From [Lactobacillus] rogosae (lineage in GTDB: Bacteria; Bacillota; Clostridia; Lachnospirales; Lachnospiraceae): DNA of 64,000 nt. The stretch covers positions 1 through 64,000 of the forward strand of contig FONU01000013.1 in assembly GCA_900112995.1 (NCBI GenBank), written 5' to 3'. A program made the translations under genes and the position numbers. The notes beneath the pieces were generated by a model, which worked only from the letters and a program-made list of their open reading frames with translations, was not told the origin of the DNA and did not search any database. How positions within the stretch are numbered: the stretch's first letter is position 1; each line of letters begins with the position of its first letter. Below, one piece after another: positions 58,776 to 64,000 of the stretch.

Positions 58776-60369
58776 AAATGCTGACTATAGCGCAGCGGAA
58801 GCCTACCTCACATTTGAGCATGACGAGTTTACCATGAAGCCCACCCTTGATGAAAATGGGCGGCTGATACCGAGGGAGGATTACCGCATTTCTTCCCTCA
58901 ACTGCGAGGGCGAGGATTTCGCTGTTGCCTGTATGCGGGCCAATCTCCGCTATGAGAAAAACCAAAAACGGGAAGATGTGAAAAGCCACCACTATATCAT
59001 CAGCTTTGACCCACGGGACGGGACAGACAACGGCTTGACCGTAGACTGGGCGCAGGAGCTGGGCGAGCAGTTCTGCAAGGAGCATTTTCCCGGACACCAA
59101 GCCCTAATCTGCACCCACCCGGACGGGCATAACCACAGCGGCAATATCCATGTGCATATCGTCATCAACTCCCTGCGGATTTATGAAGTCCCGCTTCTGC
59201 CCTACATGGACAGACCAGCCGATACACGGGAGGGCTGCAAGCACCGCTGCACCAACGCCGCTATGGAATATTTCAAGAGTGAAGTCATGGAGATGTGCCA
59301 CCGGGAGGGGCTTTACCAAATCGACCTCTTGAACGGCAGCAAGGAACGGATAACGGAACGGGAATACTGGGCGGCAAAGAAAGGGCAGCTTGCCCTTGAT
59401 AAAGAGAACGCCGCCAGAGAAGCCGCCGGACAGCCGACCAAGCCCACCAAGTTTGAAACGGACAAGGCGAAGCTGCGCCGGACGATACGGCAGGCACTTT
59501 CCCAAGCTACCAGCTTTGACGAGTTTTCTTCCCTTTTGCTGCGGGAGGGTGTGACTGTCAAGGAGAGCCGGGGGCGGCTTTCCTACCTCACGCCGGACAG
59601 GACAAAGCCTATCACAGACCGGAAGCTGGGGGACGATTTTGACAAGGCTACTATCCTTGCCCTGCTTACACAGAACGCCCGCAGAGCCGCCGAACAGACC
59701 AAAGCCATACCCGAATACCCTGCCGCAGTTAAAAAGCCGTCACAAGGGGAAAAAACCACAAAAACCACCCCGGCAGACAACACCTTGCAGCGCATGGTTG
59801 ACCGGGAAGCCAAGCGAGCCGAGGGCAAGGGCGTGGGCTATGACCGCTGGGCGGCAAAGTACAATCTAAAGCAAATGGCGGCTACCGTTACCGCCTATCA
59901 GCAGTACGGCTTTTCTTCCCCGGAGGAACTGGACGAAGCCTGTTCTGCCGCCTATACCGCCATGCGGGAAAGCCTTACAGAGCTGAAGCAGGTGGAAAAG
60001 ACGCTGGACGGGAAAAAGGAGCTGCAACGGCAGGTGCTTGCCTATTCCAAGACCCGCCCTGTCCGGGACGGGCTGAAACAGCAGAAAAACGCCAAAGCAA
60101 AAGCAGCCTACCGACAGAAGCACGAAAGCGACTTTATCATAGCAGACGCAGCCGCCCGTTATTTTAGGGAGAACGGCATTTCCAAGCTGCCAAGCTATAA
60201 AGCCCTGCAAGCAGAGATTGAAACCCTTATCAAAGAGAAAAACAGCGGCTACAACGATTACCGGGCAAAACGGGAGGAATACCGCCGCTTACAGACTGTC
60301 AAGGGCAATATCGACCAGATTTTACGCCGGGAGCGCAAGCCTGTGAAAAGGCAGGAACAGGAGCGATAA
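58747..60369 (+). CDS. Relaxase / mobilisation nuclease
   Basis: Relaxase of about 540 residues that nicks oriT and leads the strand into the recipient. The N-terminal nuclease has ATFKHISSKNADYSAAEAYL and the metal-binding histidines in HPDGHNHSGNIHVHIVIN. The C-terminal half is a charged coiled region. It matches the relaxase of Tn1549/Tn4451-like elements. The start is uncertain: a TTG at 58747 gives the family start; an ATG at 58717 is in frame but overlaps mobC more. The reading frame is intact. Confidence 0.9.
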   Translation: MATFKHISSKNADYSAAEAYLTFEHDEFTMKPTLDENGRLIPREDYRISSLNCEGEDFAVACMRANLRYEKNQKREDVKSHHYIISFDPRDGTDNGLTVDWAQELGEQFCKEHFPGHQALICTHPDGHNHSGNIHVHIVINSLRIYEVPLLPYMDRPADTREGCKHRCTNAAMEYFKSEVMEMCHREGLYQIDLLNGSKERITEREYWAAKKGQLALDKENAAREAAGQPTKPTKFETDKAKLRRTIRQALSQATSFDEFSSLLLREGVTVKESRGRLSYLTPDRTKPITDRKLGDDFDKATILALLTQNARRAAEQTKAIPEYPAAVKKPSQGEKTTKTTPADNTLQRMVDREAKRAEGKGVGYDRWAAKYNLKQMAATVTAYQQYGFSSPEELDEACSAAYTAMRESLTELKQVEKTLDGKKELQRQVLAYSKTRPVRDGLKQQKNAKAKAAYRQKHESDFIIADAAARYFRENGISKLPSYKALQAEIETLIKEKNSGYNDYRAKREEYRRLQTVKGNIDQILRRERKPVKRQEQER

Positions 60370-60553
60370 AAACCACCCCAAAATGTACCCGAACCCATAC
60401 AGAACAAGGGGGCTGCCCCGTACCCTATCCCCAATACCAAAGGATTTTTTAACGGGCTTACAGGGCAGAAAAACCCCGAAAATGATACCGAGATGATACA
60501 GAATTACCGCCGATACCGCCACACCAGCGGAAACGGCAGAAAGGAGCGCACCC

Positions 60554-60766
60554 ATGCCAAGAATGAGCAAGAAACGGCGGCTGGAATGGTCTTTTTTCCT
60601 GCGGCAAGTGAAAGTCGGAAATACCACCTGCGACCGTATCACATACAACGACCTCTGCCGGGGCTGTACCCATAGCTGCAAGCAGAGCTTCCGGGCGGTT
60701 ATCATACTCTGCCCCCGCTACTACTCCAAACGCCGGAAAAAGGAGGACAGGGACAATGGCAGATAA
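60554..60766 (+). CDS. Small cysteine-rich protein of the element
   Basis: A 70-residue basic protein with cysteines at 26, 35, 38, 42 and 53 (CRGCTHSC core), probably binding zinc. Proteins of this size and pattern (KKRRLEWSFFL at the start, SFRAVI, CPRYYSKR) occur next to the relaxase in related elements; the function is unknown. AAGGAG precedes the ATG. Its last 11 bases overlap the replication gene. Confidence 0.75.
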   Translation: MPRMSKKRRLEWSFFLRQVKVGNTTCDRITYNDLCRGCTHSCKQSFRAVIILCPRYYSKRRKKEDRDNGR

Positions 60767-61505
60767 CCGCAAGTATTACTACCTCAAGCTGAAAGAGAAC
60801 TTTTTTGACAGCGACTCCATTGTGCTGCTGGAAGATATGAAAGACGGAATTTTATATTCCAATATCCTCTTGAAGCTGTACTTAAAATCGCTGAAAAACG
60901 GCGGGAAGTTGCAGCTTGACGAGCATATCCCCTACACAGCGCAGATGATAGCGACACTGACCCGCCACCAGATAGGGACGGTTGAGAGGGCTTTAGAGAT
61001 TTTCCGGCAGTTGGGACTTGTGGAGCAGCTTGACAGCGGGGCTTTCTATATGACCGACATTGAGCTGATGATAGGACAGTCCTCTACCGAAGCCGAGCGA
61101 AAACGGGCTGCAAGGCTGGAAAACAAAGCACTTTTACCGCCCCGGACAAAAGGCGGACATTTGTCCGACATTCGTCCACCAGAGATAGAGATAGAGTTAG
61201 AGAAAGAGATAGAGATAGAAAAAGAGAGAGAGGGAGAAACGGGACACCCCACCCCTGCCGCTTATGGCAGATACAACAATGTGATACTGACCGATACAGA
61301 GCTTTCCGGGCTGAAAACAGAGCTGCCCGACAAGTGGGAGTATTATATTGACCGGCTTTCCTGCCATATCGCTTCCACCGGGAAGCAGTACCACAGCCAT
61401 GCAGCCACCATTTACAAGTGGGCGCAGGAGGACGCTGCCAAAGGCAAGGCTGCCCCGAAACAGGGCATACCCGATTATTCATGCAAGGAGGGCGAGAGCT
61501 TATGA
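60756..61505 (+). CDS. Phage-type replisome organiser / RepA-like replication protein
   Basis: A 249-residue protein with an N-terminal replisome-organiser domain: YYYLKLKENFFDSDSIVLLE, and TLTRHQIGTVERALEIFRQL as a winged-helix part. An acidic low-complexity segment (EIEIELEKEIEIEKEREGE) follows, and the C-terminal domain has HSHAATIYKWAQED, typical of DnaA/DnaD-like helicase loaders. It probably starts replication of the excised circle. AAGGAGG precedes the ATG. The stop overlaps the next start (ATGA). Confidence 0.85.
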   Translation: MADNRKYYYLKLKENFFDSDSIVLLEDMKDGILYSNILLKLYLKSLKNGGKLQLDEHIPYTAQMIATLTRHQIGTVERALEIFRQLGLVEQLDSGAFYMTDIELMIGQSSTEAERKRAARLENKALLPPRTKGGHLSDIRPPEIEIELEKEIEIEKEREGETGHPTPAAYGRYNNVILTDTELSGLKTELPDKWEYYIDRLSCHIASTGKQYHSHAATIYKWAQEDAAKGKAAPKQGIPDYSCKEGESL

Positions 61506-62359
61506 GAAACGGGATTGAAGCTATGATTACGGACATTACAGCCACTACCGCCGAAGCGGAGGACTACACAGGCGAGGACGGGCTTTTATACTGCGGCAAG
61601 TGCCATACGCCCAAAGAAGCCTATTTTTCAAAAGAAACCGCCCAATGGTTAGGGCATGACCGACACCCGTCAGAGTGCGACTGCCAGCGGGCAGCCCGTG
61701 AAAAACGGGAAGCCGCTGAAAGCCGACAGAAGCACCTTGAAACAGTGGAGGACTTGAAACGCCGGGGCTTTACCGACCCTGCTATGCGGAACTGGACATT
61801 TGAGCATGACAACGGCAGAAACCCGCAGACCGCAACCGCCCGTTTTTATGTGGAGAGCTGGGAAACCATGCAGGCTGAAAATATCGGCTACCTGTTCTGG
61901 GGCGGCGTGGGGACAGGAAAAAGCTACCTTGCCGCCTGTATCGCCAACGCCCTTATGGAAAAAGAGGTTGCCGTCTGCATGACAAACTTTGCAACAATAC
62001 TCAATGACCTTGCCGCCAGCTTTGAGGGCAGGAATGAGTATATTTCCCGCCTTTGCAGCTACCCCCTGCTGATACTTGATGATTTCGGTATGGAGCGAGG
62101 GACAGAATACGGGCTGGAACAGGTTTACAGCGTGATTGACAGCCGTTACCGAAGCGGCAAGCCGCTGATCGCCACGACCAACCTCACGCTGGAGGAATTG
62201 CAGCACCCGCAGGACACGCCCCACGCCCGTATCTATGACAGGCTGACTTCCATGTGCGCCCCCGTCCGCTTCACGGGCAGCAACTTCCGAAAGGCAACCG
62301 CACAGGAAAAGCTGGAACGCTTAAAGCAACTGATGAAGCAGCGAAAGGAGAGCCTATGA
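61502..62359 (+). CDS. DnaC/IstB-like ATP-binding helicase loader
   Basis: A 285-residue AAA+ ATPase of the DnaC type. It has an N-terminal cysteine cluster (CGKC at 31-34, CDC at 59-61), Walker A GGVGTGKS (135-142) and Walker B LLILDDFG (189-196). It would load the host helicase at the element's replication origin opened by the preceding protein. It is coupled to that gene by an ATGA overlap and to the next by another. Confidence 0.88.
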   Translation: MRNGIEAMITDITATTAEAEDYTGEDGLLYCGKCHTPKEAYFSKETAQWLGHDRHPSECDCQRAAREKREAAESRQKHLETVEDLKRRGFTDPAMRNWTFEHDNGRNPQTATARFYVESWETMQAENIGYLFWGGVGTGKSYLAACIANALMEKEVAVCMTNFATILNDLAASFEGRNEYISRLCSYPLLILDDFGMERGTEYGLEQVYSVIDSRYRSGKPLIATTNLTLEELQHPQDTPHARIYDRLTSMCAPVRFTGSNFRKATAQEKLERLKQLMKQRKESL

Positions 62360-62544
62360 CAGAAACCAAACAGACAAGCACCACCAAAACAGACCGCCGC
62401 CCGGACTGTGTAACGGAAATCCGCATGGGCAACTCCGTCCTTACCGTTTCCGGCTTCTTCAAGCAGGGTGCAACCGACACCGCAGCCGACAAGATGATGA
62501 AAGTGCTGGAAGCGGAAGCTGCTACACAAAAAACGGCGATTTGA
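62356..62544 (+). CDS. tnpW: Transposon-encoded protein TnpW
   Basis: A 62-residue protein resembling TnpW of Tn4451-type elements: VTEIRMGNSVLTVSGFFKQG and TAADKMMKVLEAE. The role is unknown. It overlaps the DnaC-like gene by four bases (ATGA), with AAAGGAG upstream, and precedes the recombinase. Confidence 0.82.
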   Translation: MTETKQTSTTKTDRRPDCVTEIRMGNSVLTVSGFFKQGATDTAADKMMKVLEAEAATQKTAI

Positions 62545-62655
62545 CCGACCATAAAGAAGCAGATTTGACGCTTTTGCCGCTATACAGACAGCCGCCCCAT
62601 GTGGTACAATCAAGGTACGGAATAGTGGGGCTGGCTGTCGGAAACGGAGGATTTT

Positions 62656-64000
62656 ATGTTAAGACAGACCAACCAACAACCAATTACCGCCCTTTACCCA
62701 AGACTTTCCCATGAGGACGAGCTGCAAGGCGAGAGCAATTCCATTTCCAATCAGAAGCGTATCCTTGAAACCTATGCAAAGCAGAACGGCTTTTCCAATC
62801 TGCGCTGGTACACGGACGACGGTTATTCTGGTGCGAACTTTCAAAGACCCGGTTTTCAAGCCATGCTTGCGGACATTGAAGCCGGAAAAGTCGGGACAGT
62901 TATCGTAAAGGATATGTCGAGGTTAGGGCGAAACTACCTGCAAGTGGGAATGTACACGGAAATGATTTTCCCACAGAAAGGTGTCCGCTTCATCGCTATC
63001 AATGACGGAGTGGACAGCGCACAGGGCGACAATGATTTTGCCCCGCTGCGGAATATCTTTAACGAATGGCTGGTGAGAGATACGAGCAAGAAAATCAAAG
63101 CAGTGAAACGCTCAAAAGGCATGAGTGGCAAGCCTATCACAAGCAAGCCTGTGTATGGCTACCTCATGGACGAGGACGAAAATTTCATCATTGACGAGGA
63201 AGCTGCACCCGTAGTCAAGCAGATATACAATTTCTGCCTTGCCGGGAATGGTCCGACCAAGATAGCCCGTATGCTCTCAGAGCAGCAAATCCCCACGCCG
63301 GGAACGCTGGAATACCGCAGGACGGGCAGCACCCGCCGCTACCACCCCGGCTATGAGTGCAAGTGGGCGACCAATACCGTTGTGCATATCCTTGAAAACC
63401 GGGAATACACGGGCTGTCTGGTAAACTTCAAGACAGAAAAACTTTCTTACAAAGTCAAGCACAGTGTAGAAAATTCCCCGGAAAAGCAAGTGATTTTCGA
63501 GAACCACCACGAGCCTATCATAGACACGCAAACATGGGAACGGGTGCAGGAGCTTCGCAAGCAGCGCAAACGCCCCAACCGCTATGATGAAGTGGGCTTG
63601 TTCTCCGGCATACTGTTCTGTGCGGACTGCGGCAGCGTCATGTATCAGCAGCGATACCAGACAGACAAGCGCAAGCAGGACTGTTATATCTGCGGCAACT
63701 ACAAGAAACGCACCCATGACTGTACGGCGCACTTTATCCGCACCGACCTCTTGACCGCTGGTGTACTCTCCAATCTGCGGAAAGTGACAAGCTATGCGGC
63801 AAAGCATGAAGCCCGGTTTATGAAGCTCTTGATTGAGCAGAACGAGGACGGGGGCAAGCGCAGGAACGCCGCCAAGAAAAAGGAACTGGAAGCCGCCGAG
63901 AAACGCATAGCCGAGTTATCCGCTATCTTCAAGCGGCTGTATGAGGACAGCGTGACCGGGCGCATATCAGACGAGCGTTTCACAGAGCTGTCGGCAGACT
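62656..64000 (+). CDS. Large serine recombinase (TnpX/TndX-like), incomplete at the window end
   Basis: The element's integrase/excisionase; at least 448 residues are visible and the frame runs past the edge. The N-terminal resolvase domain has ALYPRLSHEDE with the catalytic serine S18 and the arginine R16, and VIVKDMSRLGRNYLQVGMY. The recombinase domain follows (PVYGYLMDEDENFIID, LAGNGPTKIARMLSEQQIPT). A zinc-ribbon segment has FCADCG and CYICGNYKKRTHDC, then a coiled coil. Relatives excise the element as a circle and integrate at a GA dinucleotide. ACGGAGG precedes the ATG. Confidence 0.93.
   Translation, partial: MLRQTNQQPITALYPRLSHEDELQGESNSISNQKRILETYAKQNGFSNLRWYTDDGYSGANFQRPGFQAMLADIEAGKVGTVIVKDMSRLGRNYLQVGMYTEMIFPQKGVRFIAINDGVDSAQGDNDFAPLRNIFNEWLVRDTSKKIKAVKRSKGMSGKPITSKPVYGYLMDEDENFIIDEEAAPVVKQIYNFCLAGNGPTKIARMLSEQQIPTPGTLEYRRTGSTRRYHPGYECKWATNTVVHILENREYTGCLVNFKTEKLSYKVKHSVENSPEKQVIFENHHEPIIDTQTWERVQELRKQRKRPNRYDEVGLFSGILFCADCGSVMYQQRYQTDKRKQDCYICGNYKKRTHDCTAHFIRTDLLTAGVLSNLRKVTSYAAKHEARFMKLLIEQNEDGGKRRNAAKKKELEAAEKRIAELSAIFKRLYEDSVTGRISDERFTELSAD

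Larger units (their letters stand above)
55150..64000 (+). mobile_element. Integrative mobilizable/conjugative element (left end and body)
   Basis: From about 55.15 kb to the window edge, the sequence becomes GC-richer, most clearly after 56.6 kb. It encodes a sigma/anti-sigma pair, small regulators, MobC, a relaxase, a replication organiser, a DnaC-like ATPase, TnpW and a large serine recombinase. This is the gene set of Tn4451/Tn1549-related elements of gut Firmicutes. No conjugation channel genes are visible, so it may be a mobilizable element that borrows a transfer system. The left junction is approximate; the right end lies outside. Confidence 0.8.

Noticed and set aside
58552-59100. 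Minus-strand open frame opposite mobC and the relaxase
   Set aside because: Lies entirely against well supported genes and looks like a GC-rich shadow.
1-64000. tRNA or rRNA genes
   Set aside because: No cloverleaf with a conserved T-arm and no rRNA signature was noticed on either strand; by-eye search only.

Overview
The window looks like a chromosome segment from an AT-rich Clostridia of the Lachnospiraceae type. The reasons are the gene content and gene order of the ribosomal clusters, zinc-type L33, L36 and S14 proteins, an enlarged L17, strong AGGAGG ribosome-binding sites, and a FliD-like flagellar gene. A Lachnospira / [Eubacterium] eligens-like genome would fit, but the species is not proven by anything here.

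Layout. (1) 0.2-4.8 kb: a CgeB-like glycosyltransferase, an unusual AMP-ligase homologue that lacks key catalytic motifs, a small unknown protein and, convergent to them, a FliD-like protein. This may be a flagellar or surface-glycan neighbourhood. (2) 5.2-22.1 kb: rpmG-secE-nusG-rplK-rplA, rplJ-rplL with an L10 leader and attenuator, rpoB-rpoC, then rpsL-rpsG-fusA-tuf. (3) 22.8-31.1 kb: a non-ribosomal insert between tuf and rpsJ, which are usually close neighbours in this group. It holds a haem-degrading-fold protein, two Gfo/Idh/MocA dehydrogenases, an RlmI-like methyltransferase on the minus strand, a SulP transporter and an ABC-F ATPase. (4) 31.3-48.4 kb: the S10-spc-alpha supercluster from rpsJ to rplQ, including secY, adk, map, a KOW protein, infA, rpmJ and rpoA. 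(5) 48.7-53.5 kb: ecfA1-ecfA2-ecfT, truA and rplM-rpsI, the usual tail of this cluster. (6) 53.6-54.4 kb: a two-gene zeta-toxin-like module flanked by two related terminators. (7) 54.5-64.0 kb: an AraC regulator that appears truncated, then a GC-richer integrative mobilizable (or conjugative) element. The element carries a sigma/anti-sigma cargo pair, small regulators, an oriT-like region, MobC, a relaxase, replication proteins, TnpW and a large serine recombinase that runs off the window.

How the genes work together. Regions 2, 4 and 5 build the ribosome and the core transcription, secretion and translation machinery. Control appears to lie in strong sigma-A promoters and structured 5' or intercistronic RNA: the L10 leader is recognisable, and the S10 leader, the rpsJ-rplC spacer and the rpmJ-rpsM spacer have clear multi-stem potential. 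The ECF genes form the energy-coupling module for vitamin or metal uptake; no S component is visible. The right-hand element encodes its own nicking, replication and excision functions but no type IV secretion genes inside the window, so transfer would need a helper or genes beyond the edge.

No tRNA, rRNA or CRISPR array was seen. All folds and family assignments were made by eye; no alignment or folding program was run.
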